Source: Streptomyces endophytica | GTDB taxonomy: Bacteria; Actinomycetota; Actinomycetes; Streptomycetales; Streptomycetaceae | Reading direction: 5' to 3' | DNA length: 64,000 nucleotides | NCBI RefSeq assembly: GCF_026153355.1 | Contig: NZ_CP110636.1 | Coordinates: 1,178,001 to 1,242,000 of the forward strand | Part shown: piece by piece, positions 1-8,250 of the stretch | How positions within the stretch are numbered: the first letter of the stretch is position 1 | How the letters are laid out: each line of letters begins with the position of its first letter | The notes under the pieces: generated by a model | Seen by the model: only the letters and a program-made list of their open reading frames with translations | Databases searched by the model: none | Told to the model about the DNA's origin: nothing | Position numbers and translations under genes: made by a program

Positions 1-56
1 ACCCCCAGCAGGAACGGGCCGCCGCCCGGCGGGGCTCCCGTGTCGTGCGTGCTCAT
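1..56 (-). CDS. Start of DUF5682-type protein (partial)
   Basis: An ATG at 54-56 on the minus strand overlaps the stop codon of the MoxR-type ATPase gene (TCAT overlap), so the two are translationally coupled. Only about 18 codons lie inside the window. They read MSTHDTGAPPGGGPFLLG, and the GPFLLG end resembles the start of DUF5682 proteins, which usually continue into a His-rich HHGPGSAR segment. The MoxR / DUF5682 / VWA order is common in Streptomyces next to SWIM and DUF5691 genes, and this supports the call. With so few residues the family assignment is inference from context; the existence of a coupled reading frame is what the sequence shows. Confidence 0.55.
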   Translation of the reverse strand, partial: MSTHDTGAPPGGGPFLLG

Positions 57-1195
57 GCGCTCACCTCACGGCAGGCGCGGTAGAAGTCCTTCCAGCCGTC
101 GCGCTCGCGCACGACCGTTTCGAGGTACTCCTGCCAGACGACCCGGTCGGCGGCCGGATCGCGGACCACCGCGCCCAGGATGCCCGCGGCCACGTCGCCG
201 GCACGCAGCACGCCGTCGCCGAAGTGGGTGGCGAGCGCCAGGCCGTTGGTCACCACCGAGATGGCCTCGGCCGTGGAGAGCGTGCCGGACGGGGACTTGA
301 GCTTGGTCCGGCCGTCGGTGGTGAGGCCGTCGCGCAGCTCTCGGAAGACCGTGACGACCCGGCGGATCTCCTCCAGGCCCTCCGGCGCCGGCGGCAGCTC
401 CAGCGAGCGCCCTATCTGGCCGACCCGCCGCGAGACGATGTCCACCTCGTCCTCCGGCGTCGCGGGCAGCGGCAGGACGACGGTGTTGAAGCGACGCCGC
501 AGCGCGCTGGAGAGTTCGTTGACCCCGCGGTCGCGGTCGTTGGCCGTGGCGATCAGGTTGAAGCCGCGGACGGCCTGCACCTCCTGGCCCAGCTCGGGGA
601 TGGGCAGGGTCTTCTCCGACAGGACCGTGATGAGCGTGTCCTGGACGTCGGCGGGGATCCGGGTGAGCTCCTCCACCCGCGCCGTCATGCCCTGCGCCAT
701 CGCGCGCATCACCGGGCTGGGCACCAGCGCCTCCCGGCTGGGGCCGTGGGCGAGCAACTGGGCGTAGTTCCAGCCGTAGCGGATCGCCTCTTCCGGGGTG
801 CCGGCGGTGCCCTGCACCAGCAGGGTGGAGTCACCGCTGACCGCCGCGGCCAGATGCTCCGACACCCAGGTCTTGGCGGTGCCGGGCACACCGAGCAGGA
901 GCAGTGCGCGGTCGGTCGCGAGGGTCGTCACGGCGACCTCGACGATCCGGCGCGGGCCGACGTATTTGGGTGTGATGACCGTGCCGTCGGCGAGCGTGCC
1001 GCCGAGCAGGTACGTGGCGACCGCCCACGGCGAGAGCCGCCAGCGCGCCGGCCGCGGCCGGTCGTCGGCCGCGGCGAGGGCCTTGAGTTCGCCGGCGAAA
1101 CTGTCCTCGGCGTGCGGGCGCAGCGCCTGGCCCTCCGCGGCCCCCTCCGCCGTCGTCTGCGTGCCGTCCGTCGTGTCGTTGATGAGCTCGGACAT
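53..1195 (-). CDS. MoxR-family AAA+ ATPase
   Basis: AAA+ ATPase of about 380 residues, of the MoxR/AAA_5 type that normally partners with VWA-domain proteins as a chaperone or remodelling machine. Walker A is GVPGTAKT (about residues 102-109). A degenerate Walker B lies near VEELTRIP (about 174-181), sensor 1 in LIATAND (about 214-220), and the arginine-rich ELSSALRRRF follows. The start at 1195 is chosen because GAGGGGG lies just upstream and the product then begins MSELIND; an upstream in-frame extension has no ribosome site. It is transcribed away from the SWIM gene and its stop overlaps the start of the next, DUF5682-like, gene. A damage-type promoter at 1265-1287 would drive it. The substrate is unknown. 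Confidence 0.93.
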   Translation of the reverse strand: MSELINDTTDGTQTTAEGAAEGQALRPHAEDSFAGELKALAAADDRPRPARWRLSPWAVATYLLGGTLADGTVITPKYVGPRRIVEVAVTTLATDRALLLLGVPGTAKTWVSEHLAAAVSGDSTLLVQGTAGTPEEAIRYGWNYAQLLAHGPSREALVPSPVMRAMAQGMTARVEELTRIPADVQDTLITVLSEKTLPIPELGQEVQAVRGFNLIATANDRDRGVNELSSALRRRFNTVVLPLPATPEDEVDIVSRRVGQIGRSLELPPAPEGLEEIRRVVTVFRELRDGLTTDGRTKLKSPSGTLSTAEAISVVTNGLALATHFGDGVLRAGDVAAGILGAVVRDPAADRVVWQEYLETVVRERDGWKDFYRACREVSA

Positions 1196-1264
1196 GGGTC
1201 CCCCTCGTCGCACATATCCGCGGCCGACGCCCGGGAAAAATCCCTTCGGCCGCTTGCTGGATCC

Positions 1265-1287
1265 AGCCTGCACCACGCCACTGACAA
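1265..1287 (-). promoter_or_regulatory. Putative PafBC-type (RecA-NDp) promoter, MoxR side
   Basis: Read on the minus strand: TTGTCAGTG (1287-1279), an 8-base spacer, then CAGGCT (1270-1265). The actinobacterial damage promoter recognised with PafBC is TTGTCRGTG-N8-TANNNT. The -35 part is exact; the -10 part has C for the first T. It would give a leader of about 60 nt before the MoxR start. It is one arm of a 16-bp perfect inverted repeat (1278-1293 with 1331-1346). Confidence 0.6.
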
Positions 1288-1336
1288 CGCCCCGAAAACC
1301 CGCTCTGACCTGCAAGTTCACCGCGCGCGAGGGGCG

Positions 1337-1359
1337 TTGTCAGTGGGCCGTCGTAGCGT
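1337..1359 (+). promoter_or_regulatory. Putative PafBC-type (RecA-NDp) promoter, SWIM side
   Basis: TTGTCAGTG (1337-1345), exactly 8 bases, then TAGCGT (1354-1359): a full match to TTGTCRGTG-N8-TANNNT. Transcription would begin about 7 nt after the -10, at or next to the ATG at 1367, so the SWIM mRNA is probably leaderless. That also explains why no ribosome site precedes that ATG. Confidence 0.72.
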
Positions 1360-1366
1360 CGGGGAC

Positions 1367-2750
1367 ATGAATCCGCAGGGGGAACGCTGGACGACGGATC
1401 AGGTGCTGGCACTGGCGCCTGACGAGGCATCACGCAGGGCGGGCGGCAAGCTCGCGGCGCCCGGCCCGTGGTCGGAGACCGGCACGGACGGCAGCGCGGT
1501 GTGGGGGCTGTGCAAGGGCAGCGGGAAGAAGCCGTATCAGGCGGTCGTGGACTTCAAGGGGCCGGCCTTCAGGTGCAGTTGCCCGAGCTTCAAGTTCCCG
1601 TGCAAGCACGCATTGGGGCTGCTGCTGCTCTGGGCGGGGGACGAGGGCGCGGTGGCGGCCGGCGAGCCGCCGCAGTGGGCCGGCGAATGGCTGGCCGCGC
1701 GCCGGGAGCGCGCGGAGCGGTCGGCGGCCGGTCCGTCCGGCGCCTCCGCCTCGCGCGCGCCGGCCGATCCGGAGGCCGCCCGGCGCCGGTCGGAGCGCCG
1801 GATGCAGCGGATCGGCGCGGGCGCCACGGAGCTGGAACAGCGGCTGGCGGATCTGCTGCAGTCCGGCCTGGCCACGGCCGGCCGGGAGGGTGGCGGCGCA
1901 CCGGGCGACGGCGGCGGGGACGCTCGTGGGACGAGACGGCCGCGCGGATGGTCGACGCCCAGGCGCCCGGCCTCGCCTCCCGGGTGCGGGAGTTGAGCTC
2001 GGTGGTGGCGTCCGGTGCCGACTGGCCGGCCCGCCTGCTGGAGGAGTGCGCCTTGCTGCACCTCCTCGATCAGGGCTTCCTCGGTATCGACCGGCTGCCG
2101 GCCCCGCTGGCGGCCACGGTCCGCGCCCGGGTCGGGCTGACCACGGACGCCGCGACCCTGCTGACCGGCCCCGATGCGGTGCCGGTCCGGGACCGCTGGC
2201 TGGTGCTGGCCCAGCAGGACGGCGACGACGGCAGGCTGACCACCCGCCGGATCTTCCTGCGCGGCGAGCGCACCGGCCGGATGGCGCTGCACCTGTCCTT
2301 CGCCGGCACCAACCGCCCGCTGGAGCCGGCGCTGCCGCCCGGTCTGGTCATCGATGCGGACCTCGCCTACTACCCCGGTGCCCGTCCGCTGCGCGCCACC
2401 CTGGGCGAGCGGTACGCCCCGGCCACCCGGGCCCGGTCCCGCCGGGCTGCGGTATCGACGCCGCCCTGGCCGCGTACGGCGATGCGCTGCGCGACGACCC
2501 CTGGCTGGACGCCTGGCCGGTGGTGCTCGCCGATGTCACCCCGATACCGGGCCGCGACGGCCGGGGCTGGCAACTGGCCGACGCGGACGGGGAGTCGGCG
2601 CTGCCGCTGGACCCGCGCTGCCTGGGCGGTACGGGCGTCTGGCAGCTGGCCGCCCTATCGGGCGGCGCGCCGATCACGGTCTTCGGCGAGTGCGGCCACC
2701 GCGGCTTCCTGCCGCTGACCGCCTGGGACCCGTCCCCGGTGTCCCTGTGA
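1367..2750 (+). pseudogene. SWIM zinc-finger protein, frame broken twice
   Basis: SWIM zinc-finger protein, about 460 residues if restored. The zinc motif is visible as Cys70-x-Cys72 ... Cys79-x-His81 (FRCSCPSFKFPCKH). SWIM domains bind nucleic acid or protein; this subfamily sits beside MoxR, DUF5691 and VWA genes. The frame changes twice. Near 1920, GGGGACGCTCG should probably read GGGGACCGCTCG. Near 2436, CCCGGTCCC should read CCCGGGTCCC. Each is one missing base in a short C or G run. The three segments otherwise join into one continuous protein ending at 2750, so assembly error is more likely than decay. The ATG at 1367 fits a leaderless transcript from the promoter just upstream. Confidence 0.85.
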
Positions 2751-2822
2751 CCCCGATTCCCGGCCGCGCCGGAGCGCGCGCTCCCGAGGATCCCTTCCAC
2801 CACCGATGCCTGGAGGACGGGC

Positions 2823-4619
2823 ATGACGACCACCACCAGCCCTGAGACGAACCCGACACCCCCGGCGACCGCCCCGGCCCCCTGGCCCGATCTGGTGAGC
2901 GCGGCGCTCCTGGGCACCGAGCGGCGGCTGCCGCCGGTGACCGTACGGCCCGGGCAGAGTGCCGCGGCGGCCCTGCTGGACGCGGCCGCGGTGAGCACGG
3001 TGCGGCGGCGGGCCGCGCTGCGCCCCGCCCCGGCCGGTGAGCGGCCGGCCCCGGCACCGGACGACCCGCGGCCGCCGCTGCCGCCCGCGGCGCGCCGCCG
3101 GCTCGCCCTGCTGCTCGCCGACCGCGGCGACACGGGAGGCGGCGGCCGCCGCGGCGCGTCCCCCGACCTGACCGAGCTGCTGCCCCAGTGGCTGGCCGCC
3201 GCCGGCGCGTACGGCTACCGCGCCCCGGAGGCCCTGCTGCCCGCGCTGCTCGACACCGCCCGGGCCCGTACGGACCTGCGGCCGGCCGCGCTGGCGCTGG
3301 CCGGACCGCGGGCGCTGTGGCTGGCGCGGCTCAACGACGCCTGGAAGTTCGCGCTCCGCGGGACCGGCGGCGCGGCCGTCCTGCCCGAGGGCGAGGCACC
3401 CGAGGAGATCGCACGGCGGTGGGAGGAGGGGCTGTTCGCGGAGCGAGTGGCCCTGTTGACGGCGGTGCGCCGCCGCGATCCGGAGGCGGGCCGGGACCTG
3501 CTGGGGACGACCTGGTCCACGGAGCGCGCCGAGGACCGGCTGATGTTCCTCGACTCGCTGCGCGACGGGCTCACGGCGGGCGACGAGCCGTTCCTGGAGC
3601 AGGCGCTGTCCGATCGCAGCCGCACGGTCCGGGCCACCGCCGCCGAGCTGCTCTCCGCGCTGCCCGGTTCGGCCCTCGCGGCCCGGATGGCGCGGCGGGC
3701 GCAGGTCTGCGTGGGCCTGGATCCCGCGGCGGGCCCGGAGGCGGTGATCCGGGTCGAGCCGCCCCGGGAGTGCGACGCGGGGATGCAGCGGGACGGCGTG
3801 GTGTCCAAGCCGCCCTCCGGGCGGGGCGAACGGTCCTGGTGGCTGGGCCAGTTGGTGGAGGCGACGCCGCTCGGCGGATGGGAGGCGTGGTTCGGCGGCC
3901 GCGCTCCGGAGGAGATCGTCGCGCTCCCGGTGGCGGACAACTGGCGGACCGAGCTGCACGACGCCTGGTGCCGGGCCGCCGTGCGCCAGCGGGACGCGGC
4001 CTGGGCGCGGGCCCTGCTGGGCGTGCCCGGCGCGCCGTCCCGGACCGACGAGGTCGCACCGGCCGGCTCCTCACGGGACCTGACGAAACTGCTGACCGTG
4101 CTCCCGGACGGCGAACGGGCCGGCTGGGTGGCGGAGTTCATCGCCGCGCACGGCCTGTCGGACGCGTTCCGGATGCTCGGGGTGTGCGCGGTCCCCTGGG
4201 CCGAGCCGCTGGGCCGGTCCGTCGTCGACGCCCTGGACATCGCCCGGGACGCCGGCAGCTATCCGTGGAGCTTCAGCGGGGTGATGGGCCTGGCCGAGCG
4301 CTGTCTGGACCCGGCGGCGGCGGACCGGCTCGCGATGCTCACCGCGGTCACGGACGAGCCCGAGGGCGCCTCGCCCGGCTCCGGCGGCTACTGGTCCGAG
4401 GCGTTCCAGCGACTGGTCGGCACGCTCCGGCTGCGCGCCACGATGCGCGCCGAACTCCTCCCGCCGCCGGACGCCGGGACCACCGGCGGCAGCGGCCCGA
4501 CCGCCGGCGCCGCCGCCGCTGCTACTGCCCGCGCTGTCGCCGGTGCCGACACGGCTGCCGGTGCCGACACGGCCGCCGGTGCCGCTACCGCCGCCCCGGG
4601 CGACGGGTCCGCGCCATGA
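2823..4619 (+). CDS. DUF5691 family protein
   Basis: A 598-residue protein recognised as DUF5691 by the N-terminal LVSAALLGTERR block, the Ala/Leu/Arg-rich helical repeats that follow, and its place right after the SWIM gene. No catalytic motif is visible; the body looks like a helical scaffold. The last 40 residues are an Ala/Asp/Thr low-complexity tail (ADTAAG repeats) coded by a tandem DNA repeat, probably species-specific. GGAGG lies 6 nt before the ATG. It is 72 bp downstream of the SWIM gene, so it likely shares the same damage-type promoter. Function is unknown; context suggests a subunit of a MoxR/VWA-type complex. Confidence 0.88.
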   Translation: MTTTTSPETNPTPPATAPAPWPDLVSAALLGTERRLPPVTVRPGQSAAAALLDAAAVSTVRRRAALRPAPAGERPAPAPDDPRPPLPPAARRRLALLLADRGDTGGGGRRGASPDLTELLPQWLAAAGAYGYRAPEALLPALLDTARARTDLRPAALALAGPRALWLARLNDAWKFALRGTGGAAVLPEGEAPEEIARRWEEGLFAERVALLTAVRRRDPEAGRDLLGTTWSTERAEDRLMFLDSLRDGLTAGDEPFLEQALSDRSRTVRATAAELLSALPGSALAARMARRAQVCVGLDPAAGPEAVIRVEPPRECDAGMQRDGVVSKPPSGRGERSWWLGQLVEATPLGGWEAWFGGRAPEEIVALPVADNWRTELHDAWCRAAVRQRDAAWARALLGVPGAPSRTDEVAPAGSSRDLTKLLTVLPDGERAGWVAEFIAAHGLSDAFRMLGVCAVPWAEPLGRSVVDALDIARDAGSYPWSFSGVMGLAERCLDPAAADRLAMLTAVTDEPEGASPGSGGYWSEAFQRLVGTLRLRATMRAELLPPPDAGTTGGSGPTAGAAAAATARAVAGADTAAGADTAAGAATAAPGDGSAP

Positions 4620-4642
4620 TCGCGCTCGTCGCCCCCGGGGCC

Positions 4643-5101
4643 TCAGACCGCCAGCGAGCGCACGTTCGCGTTGACCCACTCCACGATCGAGGCGGTGGTC
4701 GCGCCGGGCGTGAAGATCTCGGCGACGCCCTGGGCCTTCAGCGGGGGAATGTCGGCCTCGGGGATGATGCCGCCGCCGAAGACCTTGATGTCCGCCGCGT
4801 CGCGCTCCGCCAGCAGCGCGATGACCTTCGCGAAGAGGGTGTTGTGCGCGCCGGAGAGGATGGACAGCCCGATCGCGTCGGCGTCCTCCTGGATCGCGGT
4901 GTCGACGATCTGCTCCGGGGTCTGGTGCAGCCCGGTGTAGATGACCTCCATACCGGCGTCGCGCAGCGCCCGGGCGATGACCTTGGCGCCCCGGTCGTGC
5001 CCGTCCAGCCCCGGCTTGGCCACCACGACACGGATCGGCCCCGACCGGCCCGCCGCGCCAGGGGTCCCCGCCTGCGCTCCGTCCTGCCGAGCCACACTCA
5101 T
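4643..5101 (-). CDS. Stand-alone cobalamin-binding domain protein
   Basis: A 152-residue B12-binding protein like the C-terminal domain of methylmalonyl-CoA mutase. The cobalamin signature is complete: DGHDRG at residues 33-38 (His35 would be the lower cobalt ligand), S-I-L at 80-82 and GGG at 109-111. There is no catalytic TIM-barrel domain and no mutase gene beside it, so it is either a small subunit of an acyl-CoA mutase coded elsewhere or a B12-dependent partner protein. The start at 5101 has TGGAGG upstream; an in-frame extension to 5206 lacks a site. It is convergent with the DUF5691 gene, with a 23-bp gap. Confidence 0.92.
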   Translation of the reverse strand: MSVARQDGAQAGTPGAAGRSGPIRVVVAKPGLDGHDRGAKVIARALRDAGMEVIYTGLHQTPEQIVDTAIQEDADAIGLSILSGAHNTLFAKVIALLAERDAADIKVFGGGIIPEADIPPLKAQGVAEIFTPGATTASIVEWVNANVRSLAV

Positions 5102-5470
5102 CACTGCCTCCAAGCCCTGCACGGCACGGTGGTGCCGCCAAGCCGACAATCGGGCGCGCGACCGCGATCCGGCGGCCACGACGTGAACGAACGTTATCGC
5201 CAGCATCCAGTATCCAGCCGTTTCGTGACATCCGGCGAGGGGGAAATCACACCTGGGACACGTTCGCTACGCGCCGCGTTCCGTGCGTCGTACCGCCAGG
5301 GCCGGGCGGAGTGCGCGCGGGCCGGGCGCTCGGGGAGCCGCAGCCGGGCCGCCGCACCATCGATCGTCACGCGTATCGGGGCGAGTGCGCCCGTGCGCCG
5401 CCGCTCATGGCTTCCCACGAGGGCATCGGGGGTCAGCGCCGCCTGCCGCATGCCGTTCGGGAGGTCGGTC
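5102..5470. other. Divergent intergenic region, B12 protein / lipase
   Basis: About 370 bp between divergent genes. It must hold both promoters, but I see no clear -35/-10 pair, riboswitch or repeat. No cobalamin-riboswitch-like core is evident. Less G+C-rich patches occur near 5185-5250. Confidence 0.4.
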
Positions 5471-6271
5471 ATGCAGACCCTGCCCTGTCTTCGCAGCACC
5501 CTCGTGGACCTCGCGGTCCTCGCCGGGCATCTGCTCCTCTATCCCACCGGCATGTCCCGGGAACGCCCCGTGCCGGGGCCGTCCCGCTCGACGGAGGGCA
5601 CCGTTCCGCTCCTCCCGACCGAGGGCCGGGCGCATCCGCCCGTCCTGCTGCTGCACGGTTTCATCGACAACCGCTCCGTCTTCGTGCTGCTGCGGCGTTC
5701 GCTGCGGCGCCACGGCTGGTGCCATGTCGAGGCGCTCAACTACTCCCCGCTGACCTGCGACCTGCGGAAGGCGGCGGAGCTGCTGGGCCGGCATGTGGCG
5801 GACGTCTGCGCGCGGACCGGCCACCGCCGGGTGGACATCGTCGGGCACAGCCTGGGCGGCCTGATCGCCCGCTACTACGTCCAGCGGCTCGGCGGTGACG
5901 CCCGGGTCCGCAGGGTCGTCACCCTCGGCACCCCGCACGCCGGCACCCGCATCGCCCCTTTGATGTCGGCGCACCCGATCGTCCGCCAGATGCGCCCCGA
6001 TTCCGAGGTGATAGCGGAGTTGTCGCTGCCGGCGCCGAATTGCCGCACGCAATTCGTCGCTTTCTGGAGCGAGGCGGATCAGGTGATGATTCCAGCCACC
6101 GCGGCCAGAATCGATCACCCGGATTTGCTCGCCCACAACGTTCATGTCGCCGGTGTCGGACATCTCGCCCTCCCGGTGAACGGCACCGTCGCGGCCGGCA
6201 TACGCGAGGCACTGGCCGCGGCGGTCCCGGCGGCCGGAGAGGGGACCAGCGGAGTCATATCCGTGGCCTGA
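5471..6271 (+). CDS. Alpha/beta-hydrolase lipase (triacylglycerol lipase-like)
   Basis: A 266-residue alpha/beta-hydrolase. The oxyanion HG is in VLLLHGFIDN (about 58-67), the nucleophile elbow is GHSLG (Ser127) followed by GLIARYYVQRLGG, and a late GVGHLALP supplies the catalytic His. The GHSLGGLIARYY pattern is typical of LipA/EstA-type lipases. Residues 8-25 are hydrophobic and may be a membrane anchor or uncleaved signal, so export is possible. The ATG at 5471 is chosen because GGGAGGT lies 7-13 nt upstream; an in-frame ATG at 5450 lacks one. Substrate cannot be told from the sequence. Confidence 0.88.
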   Translation: MQTLPCLRSTLVDLAVLAGHLLLYPTGMSRERPVPGPSRSTEGTVPLLPTEGRAHPPVLLLHGFIDNRSVFVLLRRSLRRHGWCHVEALNYSPLTCDLRKAAELLGRHVADVCARTGHRRVDIVGHSLGGLIARYYVQRLGGDARVRRVVTLGTPHAGTRIAPLMSAHPIVRQMRPDSEVIAELSLPAPNCRTQFVAFWSEADQVMIPATAARIDHPDLLAHNVHVAGVGHLALPVNGTVAAGIREALAAAVPAAGEGTSGVISVA

Positions 6272-6392
6272 GGCCGCTCCGCACCGTGACGGGCGATCGA
6301 ACAGACATCGAACGGGGCGCCAAGAACTCGCATGGGCTCTGCCGAAAGGCGGCCAAATGCCCGGTCTCGGCGAGCCCAAAACCTGTGGAAGA

Positions 6393-6422
6393 TTGTCGCC
6401 GTCGTGTACCGCCGGGTACAGT
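6393..6422 (+). promoter_or_regulatory. Candidate promoter with overlapping palindrome
   Basis: TTGTCG (6393-6398), 18-nt spacer and TACAGT (6417-6422) make a plausible housekeeping promoter for the M23 gene. TGTACCGCCGGGTACA (6405-6420) is a perfect inverted repeat lying across the spacer and -10, the right place for a repressor. Confidence 0.4.
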
Positions 6423-6462
6423 CGCCGCTAATTCTCCTGCTGCCGAGGCGAAAGAGAAGTTG

Positions 6463-8196
6463 GTGAACGACCGTCACCCATCGGAGGCCACGCTTCCGAC
6501 CGGCTCCGCTTCCGACGCCTCGTATGCGCCCTATCCGGCCTACGAGTCCTACGGGCAGCAGCATTCCCCGGCAGGTGGCGCCGAATATGGCGACGGCGAC
6601 CCCCTCTTCGGCTCGCTCCCCGGCGCGTACGACACCGGTGCCCACGCCACGGGCGGTTACGACACCGGCGGCTATCCCGGCGGCACGTACGACACCGGCG
6701 CCTACGACATGAGCACGTACGGCACGGGCAGCTACGGCACCGGCGACTACGGCACGGGGACCTACCCGGCGGCGGGCGACGGCTACGCCACCGGTGGGTA
6801 CGAAACCGGCGGCTACCCCACGGCGCAGTGGGACAGCGGCGCCTACGACCCGTACGCGCACACCTCGTACGAGACCCCGGCGCAGGACCCGAGCGGCTAC
6901 GACACCCACGGCGCCACGGTCTACGGCGTCGGCGGGTACGACACCGGCAGCTACCCCACCACCGGCTACGACACCGGCAGTTACCCCGCCGGCGCGTACG
7001 ACGCGTACGGGACGACCGGTGGCTACGAGACGGTGGGTGCGCACGAGGCGTACGGGACGACGGTCGGCTATGACGCCCTCGGGCAGCAGGCCGCCGCGGT
7101 CGAGGAGTCCGCGGCCTTCGAGATGGCAGCCTTCGAGACCGCGACCTTCGACGCCGTCGGCGTCGACGCGAGGAACACGGACCAGCTCGACACCGCGAGC
7201 TACGAAGCCACCGCGATCTGGTCCACCACCGACCAGCCGCTGATGTCCGGCATCCCCGCCCAGCCCGGCCCGCCCCCGGCCGACTCCGTCGCCTGGGACG
7301 ACCGCGACGACACCGGCGGCCTCACCGATGACGCCCACGACGGCGACGCCGCCGCCGTGGCCGAGGCCCCGACCCAGGCGATGCCGGTGACCTCCCCGGC
7401 CCCCGCGCCCGCTTCCCGGCGGGTCGCCGGACCCGCCGCCGGGAAGCCGGTCCGCGGCCGCGGCCGGCGCCGCCCGGCGAAGCGTTCGGCGCTGCTGACC
7501 GTCGCCGTGCCGTCGGTCGCCGCCATGGGCGTCTGCGGGGTCGCCGCCGCATCCGTCGCCGGTCTCGGCGGCAACGACAAGGACGACACCACCACCCAGG
7601 CCAGCGCGCCCGACCCGGGCGGCGTCCAGCGGACCGCGGCCAACAAGAAGCTCGACACCCAGCTCGCCGGACTCAGCGCCGGCGCCGACGACTTCCGCGA
7701 CCGGGCCAGCCGCACTCAGGAACGGCTCGACCTCAAGGAACGCCAGGCGCAGGAGCGCAAGCGGAAGGCGGAGGAGGCCGCCCGCAAGGAGGCGATGCGG
7801 CCGAAGTTCGTCCTGCCGGTGACCCAGCACGGGCTCAGCGCGCTCTTCGGCCAGGCCGGCGTGAACTGGATGTCCGTGCACACCGGCATCGACTTCCCGG
7901 TCAGCTACGGCACCCCGGTCATGTCCGCCACCGACGGCACCATCCGCACCCAGTGGAACTCCGCCTACGGCAACATGGCGATCGTGACCGCGCCGGACGG
8001 CACGGAGACCTGGTACTGCCATCTGAGCAGCACCAAGATCCGGTCGGGTTCGGTCAAGGCCGGTGAGCAGATCGCCTATTCGGGCAACTCCGGCAACTCC
8101 ACCGGCCCGCATCTGCACTTCGAGGTGCGTCCCGGAGGCGGCGCGGCGGTCGACCCGATCCCGTGGCTGCGCAGCCACGGCCTCAACCCGAACTGA
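6463..8196 (+). CDS. M23 family metallopeptidase with Tyr-Gly-Thr repeat domain
   Basis: A 577-residue cell-wall endopeptidase. Residues 1-290 are a long low-complexity region of YDTGGYP/YGTGSY repeats. A membrane segment lies at about 340-365, preceded by basic residues (RGRGRRRPAKR), so the repeats should be cytoplasmic and the rest outside. A charged coiled coil (about 410-440) leads into the LytM/M23 domain, with HTGIDF near 472 (zinc ligands His, Asp) and HLHFEV near 549. The GTG at 6463 gives VNDRHPSEA, matching the usual MNDRHPS start of Streptomyces homologues, with AGAGAAG just upstream. M23 enzymes cut peptidoglycan cross-links. Neighbouring NlpC/P60 genes have a related role. Confidence 0.9.
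   Translation: MNDRHPSEATLPTGSASDASYAPYPAYESYGQQHSPAGGAEYGDGDPLFGSLPGAYDTGAHATGGYDTGGYPGGTYDTGAYDMSTYGTGSYGTGDYGTGTYPAAGDGYATGGYETGGYPTAQWDSGAYDPYAHTSYETPAQDPSGYDTHGATVYGVGGYDTGSYPTTGYDTGSYPAGAYDAYGTTGGYETVGAHEAYGTTVGYDALGQQAAAVEESAAFEMAAFETATFDAVGVDARNTDQLDTASYEATAIWSTTDQPLMSGIPAQPGPPPADSVAWDDRDDTGGLTDDAHDGDAAAVAEAPTQAMPVTSPAPAPASRRVAGPAAGKPVRGRGRRRPAKRSALLTVAVPSVAAMGVCGVAAASVAGLGGNDKDDTTTQASAPDPGGVQRTAANKKLDTQLAGLSAGADDFRDRASRTQERLDLKERQAQERKRKAEEAARKEAMRPKFVLPVTQHGLSALFGQAGVNWMSVHTGIDFPVSYGTPVMSATDGTIRTQWNSAYGNMAIVTAPDGTETWYCHLSSTKIRSGSVKAGEQIAYSGNSGNSTGPHLHFEVRPGGGAAVDPIPWLRSHGLNPN
6643..7080 (+). repeat. Coding repeats, Tyr-(Asp/Gly)-Thr-Gly units
   Basis: Tandem and dispersed 15-30-bp units coding GGYDTGGYP, TYGTGSYGTG and SYPTTGYDTG. 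They fill the N-terminal cytoplasmic part of the M23 peptidase. Spacing is irregular, as expected from slippage. Confidence 0.8.
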
Positions 8197-8217
8197 CCCC
8201 CGCCGTACCGTTCCTGC

Positions 8218-8240
8218 GGCGCCGGCCACCGGCCGGCGCC
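8218..8240. terminator. Bidirectional terminator hairpin
   Basis: Perfect 10-bp stem GGCGCCGGCC / GGCCGGCGCC with a 3-nt loop, between the convergent M23 and pcrA genes. There is no T-run, as is usual in Streptomyces. Confidence 0.7.
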
Positions 8241-8250
8241 CAGGGCTTCG

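Noticed and set aside
3188..6271. Very long open frame running through the DUF5691 gene into the lipase
   Set aside because: Only the lipase part (from 5471) has family sequence; the rest is an antisense or alternative frame kept open by high G+C.
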